Part shown: piece by piece, positions 1 to 9,906 of the stretch
Layout: every line of letters starts with the position of its first letter
Numbering within the stretch: the first letter of the stretch is position 1
NCBI GenBank assembly: GCA_902614355.1
Contig: CACMKP010000004.1
Coordinates: 24,282-88,281, forward strand
DNA length: 64,000 nucleotides
From: an uncultured Pelagibacteraceae bacterium
GTDB taxonomy: Bacteria > Pseudomonadota > Alphaproteobacteria > Pelagibacterales > Pelagibacteraceae
Direction: 5' to 3'
Program-made: the position numbers and the translations under genes
The notes under the pieces: generated by a model
Databases searched by the model: none
Seen by the model: only the letters and a program-made list of their open reading frames with translations
Told to the model about the DNA's origin: nothing

Positions 1-531
1 AAAGATTCAAAAAAAATTGCAAATAAAATTGTCAAAGAGCGAGTAAAATATGAAATTAAAACAGGTGATTTAGTTAATATCATTGATTCTGTAAAAAAAA
101 GAAATAATTCTAAAATTCATAAGTCAACAAAAGTTTTCCAATCAATTAGAATTTTTGTTAATAGAGAAATTAGCGAATTAATTAATGGTTTGATTAATGC
201 TACAAAAATTTTAAAAAAAGATGGCGTGCTAGCTGTTGTTACCTTTCATTCATTGGAAGATAAAATCGTAAAATATTTTTTTAGAAGTCTTTCAGAAAAT
301 AAAAGTATTTCAAGGTATCAACCTAAAATTACACAATCAGAGCCACTATTATATATGACTGAGAGAAAGCCTATAATTCCAAGTAAACAAGAACTAAATG
401 AGAATATACCATCCAGATCAGCAAAATTAAGGTTTGTTATTAAAAAAAAAAATTTTTTCAATTTTGATAGTGATATTTTTGAAAAATTTAAATTTTTTAT
501 TGATATAGAAAACATTGGCAATGAATTATGA
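1..531 (+). CDS. rsmH: 16S rRNA (cytosine-1402-N4)-methyltransferase RsmH (MraW), C-terminal part, 5' truncated by window
   Basis: Frame 1 is open from base 1. Contains [15 protein letters not shown] and [20 protein letters not shown], typical RsmH C-terminal motifs; position upstream of ftsL/ftsI fits. Confidence 0.93.
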   Translation, partial: KDSKKIANKIVKERVKYEIKTGDLVNIIDSVKKRNNSKIHKSTKVFQSIRIFVNREISELINGLINATKILKKDGVLAVVTFHSLEDKIVKYFFRSLSENKSISRYQPKITQSEPLLYMTERKPIIPSKQELNENIPSRSAKLRFVIKKKNFFNFDSDIFEKFKFFIDIENIGNEL

Positions 532-845
532 AAAAAATTGTAATAATTATCTTTGTGTTTTCACTGGTATTTTTTACTGCGTTTATCAAAAACTCAAGTA
601 AAAAAATTGAGGATGAAATATTTTTAATTAACGAAAGTTTGAGAGACCTCAAAAAAGAACTAGGTGATACAAAATTAGAATTTGAATATCTTAGCTCGAC
701 AGAAAAATTACTTGAATATCAATCACAATTTTTTGAAAAAGACTTATTTCAAAAAGATATGAGTAAAATTAAAAGATTAAATAAGAATTCAAACGGTATA
801 TTAATTAGTAACTTTAATTTTTTTGAAATTAATGAAAAAAATTGA
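528..845 (+). CDS. ftsL: FtsL-like division protein (short, N-terminal TM, coiled coil)
   Basis: 105 aa with N-terminal hydrophobic helix and charged coiled-coil-like region, between rsmH and ftsI. Assignment is mainly by synteny. Confidence 0.6.
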   Translation: MKKIVIIIFVFSLVFFTAFIKNSSKKIEDEIFLINESLRDLKKELGDTKLEFEYLSSTEKLLEYQSQFFEKDLFQKDMSKIKRLNKNSNGILISNFNFFEINEKN

Positions 846-2520
846 GTCAGACATTATTCTAGAAGATCAAAAAAATGATTTTTCTTATGAAAAAAGTAAA
901 TCAAATTTAGATATTTCATTTAATAGAGTAAGTTTTATATTTTTTATTTTTTTTATCATTTCAGTAATTTTTTCTATTCATTTAATTCATTTAGGTTCAA
1001 GGGAGAATAATATAATTATAAATTCAAATTTACAAATTCCATCTCAAAAACTTTACAGAGCAGACATAGTTGATAGAAATGGAAAATATTTAGTAAAAAC
1101 TGTAAATTCTATTGATATCGGAATTAGTTCAAAAAAAGTTATTGATAAAGAGAAATTAACTTTAAACTTAAAATATATATTTCCGAATAAAGATTATGAT
1201 CAAATTCGAGAGAAAATTGAAAAAAAAAATTTTTTTTATTTTGAAAAAAAAATATCGCAAGAAAATTACGATAAAATAATGAAACTTGGAGACAAATCGA
1301 TCCAACCTGAAGACAGATTAATAAGAATTTATCCTGAAAAAAATTTGTTTAGTCATATTATTGGTCAAATAGATGATAACAACAGTGGTATTTCTGGTTT
1401 GGAAAAGTCTTATGATGATAAACTCAAATCTTCAAAGGAACCATTTATACTAAGTTTAGATAAAGATATTCAATATCTAGTAAGAAACGAATTAATTAAA
1501 TTCAACAAAGTTTTTGAAACAAAAGGAAGTGCTGCAATTTTAATGAATGTGAATAATGGTGAAATTTTATCTTTAGTATCTTTGCCAGATTTTAATCCAA
1601 ACAAGAGAAAAAAAATTTCCGATATAAATTATATTAATCGAGCGACAAAAGGGGTTTATGAATTCGGCTCAGTATTTAAAACATTTACTTTAGCTGCTGC
1701 ATTTAATGGAAGAATCATTGAGCCAGAAACTAAATTTGCTAATTTACCAAAATCTTTGACTTGTGCTGGTTTCCCTATCAGAGAGTATGATAATAAAATT
1801 CCATCAGATCTTACTGCTGAACAAATTTTAATAAGATCTGGAAATATAGGTTCAGTCAGAATTGGTCAAAAAGTTGGACAAGAAAAATTTAAATTATTTT
1901 TATCAAAACTTGGAATATTAAAAAAAATTGATTTCGATATTGAAGAAGTTGGAAAGCCCCTAAATTTTAAATGGGGAAAATGTCCATTAGCTACCGCGTC
2001 CTTTGGCCATGGTATTACAACCACATTACTTCAAATTGTTAAAGCATATTCAATTATTGTAAACGGAGGATACGATGTGAAACCAACCTTAGTAAAAATA
2101 AATAAAAAAAAAAAAAATAAAAGAATTTTAGATAAAGATATTTCAATTAAAATCTTACCAATTTTAAGAAAAATTGTATCTACTAAAGAGGGTACAGCCA
2201 ACTTGGCTGATATCAACGGATACGAAATTGGTGGCAAAACAGGAACTGCAAATAAAAGCTTAAAAGGGATTTATTCAAAAGAAAAAATTAATACTTTTAT
2301 TTCAGTTTTTCCGATTACAAAACCAAAGTTTATTTTAGCAGTTATGTTAGATGCCCCTAAAATAAATGAGGATTATATTTACAATTACAGAGATGGATCA
2401 AATTTCAAACTAAAAGGAAGTCCAAGAAATACGGCGGGCTGGAATAGTGTTGAAGCAGCAGGTCATATTGTAGAAAAAATTGGGCCCATTTTAGCCACAA
2501 AATATAGTGAAGTTAAATAG
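832..2520 (+). CDS. ftsI: Peptidoglycan transpeptidase FtsI / PBP3
   Basis: PBP2/3 features: GSVFKTFT (SxxK), SGNIGS (SxN), GGKTGTANK (KTG). ATG at 832 is in frame and preferred over TTG at 823. Confidence 0.92.
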   Translation: MKKIESDIILEDQKNDFSYEKSKSNLDISFNRVSFIFFIFFIISVIFSIHLIHLGSRENNIIINSNLQIPSQKLYRADIVDRNGKYLVKTVNSIDIGISSKKVIDKEKLTLNLKYIFPNKDYDQIREKIEKKNFFYFEKKISQENYDKIMKLGDKSIQPEDRLIRIYPEKNLFSHIIGQIDDNNSGISGLEKSYDDKLKSSKEPFILSLDKDIQYLVRNELIKFNKVFETKGSAAILMNVNNGEILSLVSLPDFNPNKRKKISDINYINRATKGVYEFGSVFKTFTLAAAFNGRIIEPETKFANLPKSLTCAGFPIREYDNKIPSDLTAEQILIRSGNIGSVRIGQKVGQEKFKLFLSKLGILKKIDFDIEEVGKPLNFKWGKCPLATASFGHGITTTLLQIVKAYSIIVNGGYDVKPTLVKINKKKKNKRILDKDISIKILPILRKIVSTKEGTANLADINGYEIGGKTGTANKSLKGIYSKEKINTFISVFPITKPKFILAVMLDAPKINEDYIYNYRDGSNFKLKGSPRNTAGWNSVEAAGHIVEKIGPILATKYSEVK

Positions 2521-2523
2521 TAT

Positions 2524-5361
2524 ATGCTTCTTAAAGATTATATCCCAAGTGACAAAAAAAATTTGAGAACTTTTTTTTCTGGTGTTGCTTTTAACAGTTC
2601 AAAGGTGAAAAGAAATAATATTTTTTTTGCAATTAAAGGAAGTAATTTTGACGGTAATAAATTTATACCTACTGCGATTAAGAGAGGTTGCAGGATTATT
2701 GTCACTGATAAGAAAATCAAAAAAAAATACAAAGGAATCTTAATTATTTATACGGATAATGTTCGCAAATTATTAGCAGAAGTTTCATTTAAAATTTATA
2801 AAAATCGTCCAAAAAATTTGATAGCAGTTACTGGAACAAATGGAAAATCCTCTGTTTCCAATTTTTTCTATCAAATATTAAAATTAAATAACAAAAAAGT
2901 TGCATCTATTGGGACGTTAGGTGTTAAGTCAGGTGGTATAAACTTCGATTTACCCAACACTACAATTGATCCAATTTATTTGGGAAAAATTCTAGATAAT
3001 CTAAAAAAAAATGGTATTGATAATGTTATTATGGAGGCCTCGAGTCATGGTCTTGAGCAGAATAGACTTGATGGTTTATTATTTGATATAGGAATATTTA
3101 CTAATTTTTCCCAGGATCATTTAGATTATCACAAAAACTTAAATGCTTATTTAAAAGCAAAACTTTATTTGTTTAAGAATTTAATCAAAAAAAAAGGGCA
3201 TGTAATTACTGACGAAAAAATACCACAATTCAATAAAATCAAAAAAATTTCAGCAAATCAAAGTCTAAAACTCCATAAAATAAACAGCAAAAGTTCATTT
3301 AAAATTCTATCTCATTATTATCAAGATGAGACACAAATTATAAAAATTCAGCTTAAAAATTCAATCAAAATTATAAAACTGAATCTAATTGGTAAAATTC
3401 AATTAAATAATTTATTGATGGCAATCATTGCAGCGAAAAAAAGTAATTTGAGTCTTGATAGAATTTTTGAAATTATTCCAAAAATTAGACCAGTTGAGGG
3501 AAGATTTGAAAAGATTGGTAAAATCAAAAATAATTCAAAAATAATTTTAGATTATGCTCACACACCAGAAGCTTTAAAAACTTGTATACTAAATTTAAAA
3601 GAACAATTTAAAAATAAAAAAATTTCTTTACTATTTGGATGTGGTGGTAATAGAGATCAAAAAAAAAGATTTAAAATGGGTAAAATTGCATCTGATTACT
3701 CCGATAAAATCTATTTAACAGACGATAATCCAAGATATGAAAATCCAAAAAAAATCCGTAAAGATATAAAAAGGGGCATTAAGAGCAGAAATATTCTTGA
3801 AATACCTGATAGGTCTAAAGCGATATCTGTAGCAATTAAAAATCTAAATTCAGGCGAAATTTTACTTATTGCTGGAAAGGGGCATGAAAAAACTCAAGAT
3901 TTTGGTGATCAAAAAATTCATTTTTCAGATAAACAGTTTATTTTAAATTCGATAAAAAAGAAAAATTTAGACTTATCTAATAATTTAAAATTTAATATTT
4001 TAAGAGAATTATCAGGTAATCATAGATTAAAATCAACATCACCTTTTAAATTTGCAAGGATTAACTCTCAAGAAGTAAAGAAAAATGATATTTTTTTCGC
4101 GATTAAAGGAAAAAAAAATGATGGGAACAAATTCGTAAAACAAGCTTTTGAAAATAAAGCTTCAGCTGTAGTATTAAATAGAGTTCAAAGGAAATTTGAT
4201 CTTAACAAACAAATAAAAGTAAAAGATACATTAAAATTTTTAACAGAAGCTGCTAAAATTTTTAGATCAAATATAAACTCGAAAATAATAGCAATAACTG
4301 GAAGTTGTGGAAAAACAACACTTAAAGAAATGTTAGGAGACTCTTTAAGAAAAATTTCTAAAGTGAGCATTTCGCCAAAATCTTATAACAATAAATATGG
4401 AGTTCCTCTAAGTTTACTAAACTTAAATGAAAATGATGATTTTGGTATTTTAGAAGTTGGGATGGATAAAAAAGGTGAAATAGATTACCTATCCAAAATA
4501 ATTCGACCAGATGTTAGTGTTATAACTAATATTAATTTTGCTCATATAAAAAATTTCAAAAGTATTAAACATATTGCCTTTGCAAAATCTGAAATCATTC
4601 AAAACACTATCCCGGGTGGTTATATAATATTGAATGCTGATGATAATTTTTTTTCTTTCCATAAAAAAATAGTCATTCAAAACAATCTTAAATTAGTCTC
4701 TTTTGGGATAAAGAATAAACAATCAAATATAAGATTTTTAGATATCAAAAAAAAAAAAAATTATTTTCAGCTTCGGGTCAAAATTAATGGTGCAAAAAAA
4801 TACTTTTTTGTTTCAAATAATTTTCAAAATAATATCTATAATATTTTGGCTTCATTAGCTGTAATGAGTATTTATAAGAATATTTTTCAATTAGATAAAA
4901 ATATTTTTTTCAAATTTAAAGTGCCTCAAGGCAGAGGGGATATATCTAAAATTAAGATTCTTAAAAAAAATATAAATCTAGTTGATGAAAGTTACAATTC
5001 AAATCCTTTGTCACTAAAATCTGCTATCTTAAACTATGATAAAATTAATACAAAAAAAAACAAAAAGTATCTTTTACTCGGTGACATGTTGGAACTCGGA
5101 AATCATTCAAAAAAACTACATGAATCACTTGCAGCCATAATAAACAAAACTAAGATTGATAAAGTTTTTATAAAAGGTCACTACATGAAACATATGTTTG
5201 AAAAACTCACAGACTCCAAAAAGGGTCGAGTTTTATATAATAAATCCCAAATTATTGATTTGATTAGGAACGACTTAAATAATAATGATAGTCTTATGGT
5301 AAAGGCCTCAAATGCAACAGGTTTCAATAAGATAATAAGAGACATTAAAAGGATTAAATAA
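2524..5361 (+). CDS. murE-murF: MurE-MurF fusion: UDP-MurNAc-tripeptide synthetase (meso-DAP type) fused to UDP-MurNAc-pentapeptide synthetase
   Basis: 945 aa single ORF. First half: GTNGKSS P-loop, DYAHTPE and DNPR motif. Second half starts with a second Mur N-terminal domain (VKKNDIFFAIKG) then GSCGKTTLKEML, DESYNSNP and LLGDMLELG (MurF). Confidence 0.93.
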   Translation: MLLKDYIPSDKKNLRTFFSGVAFNSSKVKRNNIFFAIKGSNFDGNKFIPTAIKRGCRIIVTDKKIKKKYKGILIIYTDNVRKLLAEVSFKIYKNRPKNLIAVTGTNGKSSVSNFFYQILKLNNKKVASIGTLGVKSGGINFDLPNTTIDPIYLGKILDNLKKNGIDNVIMEASSHGLEQNRLDGLLFDIGIFTNFSQDHLDYHKNLNAYLKAKLYLFKNLIKKKGHVITDEKIPQFNKIKKISANQSLKLHKINSKSSFKILSHYYQDETQIIKIQLKNSIKIIKLNLIGKIQLNNLLMAIIAAKKSNLSLDRIFEIIPKIRPVEGRFEKIGKIKNNSKIILDYAHTPEALKTCILNLKEQFKNKKISLLFGCGGNRDQKKRFKMGKIASDYSDKIYLTDDNPRYENPKKIRKDIKRGIKSRNILEIPDRSKAISVAIKNLNSGEILLIAGKGHEKTQDFGDQKIHFSDKQFILNSIKKKNLDLSNNLKFNILRELSGNHRLKSTSPFKFARINSQEVKKNDIFFAIKGKKNDGNKFVKQAFENKASAVVLNRVQRKFDLNKQIKVKDTLKFLTEAAKIFRSNINSKIIAITGSCGKTTLKEMLGDSLRKISKVSISPKSYNNKYGVPLSLLNLNENDDFGILEVGMDKKGEIDYLSKIIRPDVSVITNINFAHIKNFKSIKHIAFAKSEIIQNTIPGGYIILNADDNFFSFHKKIVIQNNLKLVSFGIKNKQSNIRFLDIKKKKNYFQLRVKINGAKKYFFVSNNFQNNIYNILASLAVMSIYKNIFQLDKNIFFKFKVPQGRGDISKIKILKKNINLVDESYNSNPLSLKSAILNYDKINTKKNKKYLLLGDMLELGNHSKKLHESLAAIINKTKIDKVFIKGHYMKHMFEKLTDSKKGRVLYNKSQIIDLIRNDLNNNDSLMVKASNATGFNKIIRDIKRIK

Positions 5362-6446
5362 TGCTTTATCAATTTTTATTAAACTTTGTTGACACATATG
5401 GTTTCTTAAATGTTTTTAAATATCTCACGTTTAGAACTGGTTTATCCGTTTTTACATCCTTAGTAATTGTTTTAATTATTGGAGGTCCATTTATTAAATT
5501 TTTCTCTACTCAAAAAATTTTTAATCCTATTAGAAATGATGGTCCAGAGGATCATATTGTAAAAAAAATTGGAACACCAACAATGGGTGGAGTAATCATC
5601 TTATTAGGTTTATTAATTTCAGTATTACTCTGGGCAGATCTATCAAATTTAAATATTTTGTTTTGCATATATATTGCTGTTTCATTTGGATTACTTGGAG
5701 CTTTTGATGACTTTAAAAAAATCAAATATAGTAATTCGTCTGGAATTTCCTTTAAATTAAAAATAATTTTACAAATTTTATTAGCTTTAATTGGAGTAAC
5801 TCTATTTGTTTATTATGTTGATTACCAAGATATAACCAATTTATATTTTCCATTTTTCAAAAACCTTATAGTAAATCTCGGATGGTTTTTTATTCCTTTT
5901 TCAGTTTTTGTTATAATTGGATCCTCAAATGCTGTTAATCTAACAGATGGACTTGATGGTTTGGCAACAGTGCCAGTGATATTAGTGGCCGCATGTTTTG
6001 CCTTTATAAGTTATGTGACTGGAAATATAGTATTTTCTGACTACTTACAAATACCTTATATAGAGGGCACAGGTGAAATTTCAATTTTTTGCGGAGCAAT
6101 CATTGGTTCGTGTCTGGGTTTTTTGTGGTTTAATGCTCCACCGGCAAAAATTTTTATGGGGGATACAGGATCATTATCTCTTGGTGGGTCTTTAGGCGCT
6201 GTAGGAATAATTACAAAGCATGAGATTGTATTAGCGATAACCGGTGGCCTTTTTGTTTTGGAAGCAATATCAGTAATGGTTCAGGTAATATCTTTTAAAC
6301 TTACTGGTAAAAGAATTTTTAAGATGGCACCAATCCATCATCATTTTGAAAAAAAAGGATGGCCAGAATCAACAGTTGTTATTAGATTTTGGATTATTTC
6401 AATTATTCTGGCAATGATTGGTTTGGCAACACTCAAATTAAGATAA
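5361..6446 (+). CDS. mraY: Phospho-N-acetylmuramoyl-pentapeptide transferase MraY
   Basis: Multi-TM protein with GTPTMGG, NLTDGLDGLA, FMGDTGSL and MAPIHHHFEKKGWPE. Confidence 0.97.
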   Translation: MLYQFLLNFVDTYGFLNVFKYLTFRTGLSVFTSLVIVLIIGGPFIKFFSTQKIFNPIRNDGPEDHIVKKIGTPTMGGVIILLGLLISVLLWADLSNLNILFCIYIAVSFGLLGAFDDFKKIKYSNSSGISFKLKIILQILLALIGVTLFVYYVDYQDITNLYFPFFKNLIVNLGWFFIPFSVFVIIGSSNAVNLTDGLDGLATVPVILVAACFAFISYVTGNIVFSDYLQIPYIEGTGEISIFCGAIIGSCLGFLWFNAPPAKIFMGDTGSLSLGGSLGAVGIITKHEIVLAITGGLFVLEAISVMVQVISFKLTGKRIFKMAPIHHHFEKKGWPESTVVIRFWIISIILAMIGLATLKLR

Positions 6447-6457
6447 AGGAGATTAAT

Positions 6458-7726
6458 TTGAGTATTTTTTTAAATAAAAAAATATTAATTTATGGTTTAG
6501 GTAAGAGTGGACTATCTACTTTTAAATTTTTAAAAAACAAAAGTGAAGTTTTTTTATATGATGATTTAAAAAGAAATTTTAAAAATTCAATAAGCTATGA
6601 ATTTATTTTAAAAAAAAAATTTGACTGCATCATAATTAGCCCAGGTATAGATATAAATAAATGCAAATTATCTAAATTCTTAAAAAAAAATTCAAAAAAA
6701 ATTTATACTGACTTAGATATTTTTTATTCCTTTTATAAAAATAATTGTATTTCTGTTACAGGTACGAATGGAAAATCTACAACCTGTCAGATCTTATATG
6801 AAATACTGTTAAACCATAGATATGACGTTAGATTAGTTGGAAACATAGGTAATCCAATCTTATCAGCGAAAAAAATAAAATCTAAAACAATTTTTGTTGT
6901 AGAAGCTTCATCCTATCAGCTTGAATACAGTCAAATTTTTCAATCAAAATATGCTGCGCTTCTAAACATATCACCAGACCATTTAGAAAGACATAAAACG
7001 GTAAACAATTATGTAAGAGCTAAATTTAAAATTCTAAATAGTAACTTTAAAAATTCTTTAGGCTTTATTAATAAAAAAGATCTACTAACAACTAAAGAGC
7101 TGAAAAAACAAAAAATAAAAAGAAAAATATTAGAGGTTGATACTCAATCAGCAGAAAATATTCAAAAAAATATAGAAAATGAATATTTTTTAAATGATGC
7201 AAATAAAGAAAATCTATCTTTTATAATGGCGATTTCAAACAAATTAAAATTAAAAAAAAATATAGTTATTAAAACCTTGAAAAGATTTAAGGGACTTAAA
7301 TATCGTCAACAAACAATTTATAAAGATTCATTTTTAACAATAATTAATGACTCTAAATCTACAACCTTTGCATCATCAATACCTGTTTTAAAAAAAAAAT
7401 TAAATATTTATTGGTTACTGGGTGGAATACCTAAACGAGGTGATAAATTCAATTTAGATAAAAAATATTACTCTAATATTAAAGCATTCATATATGGAAA
7501 AAATAAAAAGTTTTTTAATAACCAACTAAGAGGCAAAATCAATTACAGTAATTTTGATAATTTAAGTAATGCTTTAAAAAAAATATTTACAATAATTAAC
7601 AAAGAAAATTTTTTGAAAAAAAATATAATTTTTAGTCCTTCCGCTGCCTCATTTGACACTTTCAAAGATTTTGAGGACAGAGGACATTATTTTAATAAAC
7701 TTATTAAAAAGCACTTAAATGGATAA
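6458..7726 (+). CDS. murD: UDP-N-acetylmuramoylalanine--D-glutamate ligase MurD
   Basis: GTNGKSTT P-loop, EASSYQLE, NISPDHLERH. TTG start at 6458 is preceded by AAGGAG and is in frame with the ORF-track start at 6389. Confidence 0.92.
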   Translation: MSIFLNKKILIYGLGKSGLSTFKFLKNKSEVFLYDDLKRNFKNSISYEFILKKKFDCIIISPGIDINKCKLSKFLKKNSKKIYTDLDIFYSFYKNNCISVTGTNGKSTTCQILYEILLNHRYDVRLVGNIGNPILSAKKIKSKTIFVVEASSYQLEYSQIFQSKYAALLNISPDHLERHKTVNNYVRAKFKILNSNFKNSLGFINKKDLLTTKELKKQKIKRKILEVDTQSAENIQKNIENEYFLNDANKENLSFIMAISNKLKLKKNIVIKTLKRFKGLKYRQQTIYKDSFLTIINDSKSTTFASSIPVLKKKLNIYWLLGGIPKRGDKFNLDKKYYSNIKAFIYGKNKKFFNNQLRGKINYSNFDNLSNALKKIFTIINKENFLKKNIIFSPSAASFDTFKDFEDRGHYFNKLIKKHLNG

Positions 7727-8843
7727 GATAGTTTCTTTTCAAAAACTGTATTATAAATGGTGGAAAAACATTGATAAATTTATACTAGCATTAGTAATTT
7801 TGTTATTTTTAGTAGGTTTATTTTTTTCACTCGTATCTACTTCGTTGATTGCATCTGATAAACTAAATACTAACGATTACCTCTTTTTTTTTAAGCATCT
7901 AATTTTTTTATGTATTGGAGCATTTTCTATTTTTATTTTTTCATCTATGGATCGAGAGTATCTTTTTAAAATCTCTATTATTTTTTTTTCAGCATCGATA
8001 TTACTTTTACTACTAGTTCCTTTAATTGGTGTTGAGGTCAAAGGTTCTAAAAGATGGATTGATCTATATTTGTTACCAAGATTTCAGCCAATTGAATTAG
8101 TTAAACCTTTTTTGATTGTATTCTTAAGTATTATTTTAAGCAGCCAAAGATATACTAGTGTTTATATAAAATATTCGGTTTCCTTTTTAGTAACTTTAAG
8201 CATCGTATTCTTATTAGTTTTACAACCTGATATTGGCCAAACGTTATTGATACTTTTTTCGTGGTTAGTATTAATTTTTATTTCTGGAATAAGTTTTGTT
8301 TTTTTAATGAGTTTATTTTTCATTTTAATTCTATTATTTTCTTACTTGATATTATTTGTTTCAAAATTCAGCTACATTAAAAGTAGAATTTTATCTTTTT
8401 TTGATCCTGATACCGGAACACATAATTTTCAATCTGACAAAGCAATAGAATCGATTGTTAGTGGTGGATTTTTCGGGAAAGGAATTGGTGAGGGAACTTT
8501 AAAGAATAGAGTGCCTGAAGCACATACAGACTATATTATTTCAGTCATATCTGAAGAATTTGGAATTATTGCCATAATTTTAATTTTATTTTTGTTTTTA
8601 ATTTTTATTCATGCAGTTTTTAAAAAAGTAAACTTTGAAAATGATGATAGGTCAAAATTAGTTTTAGTAGGTTGCGTAACATTAATTTTGATGCAAGTAA
8701 TAATACATGTTGGAGTAAACATACGATTATTTCCAACAACTGGGATGACTCTTCCCTTCATAAGTTATGGGGGCTCGTCTATTGTAGGGATGTCAATCTT
8801 TTCAGGAATAATTCTTAATTTGACAAAAAGAAAAATAGATTAA
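7719..8843 (+). CDS. ftsW: Peptidoglycan glycosyltransferase FtsW (SEDS family)
   Basis: Multi-TM SEDS protein with QPDIGQTLL, PEAHTDYIISVISEEFG, TTGMTLPFISYGGSS. Confidence 0.95.
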   Translation: MDKIVSFQKLYYKWWKNIDKFILALVILLFLVGLFFSLVSTSLIASDKLNTNDYLFFFKHLIFLCIGAFSIFIFSSMDREYLFKISIIFFSASILLLLLVPLIGVEVKGSKRWIDLYLLPRFQPIELVKPFLIVFLSIILSSQRYTSVYIKYSVSFLVTLSIVFLLVLQPDIGQTLLILFSWLVLIFISGISFVFLMSLFFILILLFSYLILFVSKFSYIKSRILSFFDPDTGTHNFQSDKAIESIVSGGFFGKGIGEGTLKNRVPEAHTDYIISVISEEFGIIAIILILFLFLIFIHAVFKKVNFENDDRSKLVLVGCVTLILMQVIIHVGVNIRLFPTTGMTLPFISYGGSSIVGMSIFSGIILNLTKRKID

Positions 8844-8844
8844 A

Positions 8845-9906
8845 ATGAAAAAGAGAATTTTAATTTCAACAGGTGGTTCAGGAGGCCATGTAATTCCAGC
8901 AACAATTCTACATAATCATCTATTAAAAAAAAAAGATATAATCATTTCAACAGATAAAAGAGGGTATAAGTATCTTGACAAAGAAATTCATAAAATCTTA
9001 CTGATAAATACTCCAAAGTTAAGTTTATTTTTACTACCTTTTAATTTTTTTAAGATTTTATTTTTATTCTTAAAATCCCTCTTTTTTTTAAAGAAAGAAA
9101 AAATACATGAATTAATTTCAACTGGTGGTTATATGTCATTACCTCTAATTTTAGCAGGAAAATGTCTGAATTTAAAAATTTATCTACTTGAGCCTAATTT
9201 CGTTCTAGGAAGGGCTAATAAATTTTTTCTAAGCTCGTGTGTAAAAATTTTTTGCTACACAGACCAAATAAAAAATTTTCCTGAAAAATTTAAAAATAAA
9301 ATGGTGGTTATATATCCTCTTGTAAGAGATGAATTCTATAAAAAGAAAATACGAAAATCTGATAATGAAAAACTTTGTTTGTTGATTGTTGGGGGGAGTC
9401 AAGGAGCAAGTGTCTTTGATAAAAATTTAAAGAAATCAATTCTTAATATTTCTAAAAAATTTTCTATTAAAGTTGTTCAGCAAACCCAATTAAATAATAT
9501 TTCTTCACTAAAAAAATTTTATTCTAAAAATAATATCGAAAATGAAATTTTTAATTTTGACAAAAATTTCATTAAAAAAATTTCTGAAACAGATATTTGT
9601 ATAACTAGAGCAGGAGCAACAACTTTAGCTGAATTATCAATTCTTAATGTGCCCTTTATCGCAGTTCCATTACCGAGCTCTAAAGACAACCATCAGTTTG
9701 AAAATGCAAATTTTTATGCAAAAAATAATTGCTGTTGGATTTTAGAGCAAAACCTTTTTGAGGAAAAAATAGAAAAATTAATTGATGAAATAATGCAAAA
9801 TAGATCAAATTTGAATAAAAAAAAAGAAAATTTAAGTAATTTGAATTATCAAAATACTTGGATAAATGTTAATCAAAAAATAATAAAAAATTTAGATGAA
9901 AATTGA
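8845..9906 (+). CDS. murG: UDP-GlcNAc:lipid I N-acetylglucosaminyltransferase MurG
   Basis: STGGSGGHVIPA, GGSQGA, ITRAGATTLAEL, PLPSSKDNHQFENA. Confidence 0.95.
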   Translation: MKKRILISTGGSGGHVIPATILHNHLLKKKDIIISTDKRGYKYLDKEIHKILLINTPKLSLFLLPFNFFKILFLFLKSLFFLKKEKIHELISTGGYMSLPLILAGKCLNLKIYLLEPNFVLGRANKFFLSSCVKIFCYTDQIKNFPEKFKNKMVVIYPLVRDEFYKKKIRKSDNEKLCLLIVGGSQGASVFDKNLKKSILNISKKFSIKVVQQTQLNNISSLKKFYSKNNIENEIFNFDKNFIKKISETDICITRAGATTLAELSILNVPFIAVPLPSSKDNHQFENANFYAKNNCCWILEQNLFEEKIEKLIDEIMQNRSNLNKKKENLSNLNYQNTWINVNQKIIKNLDEN

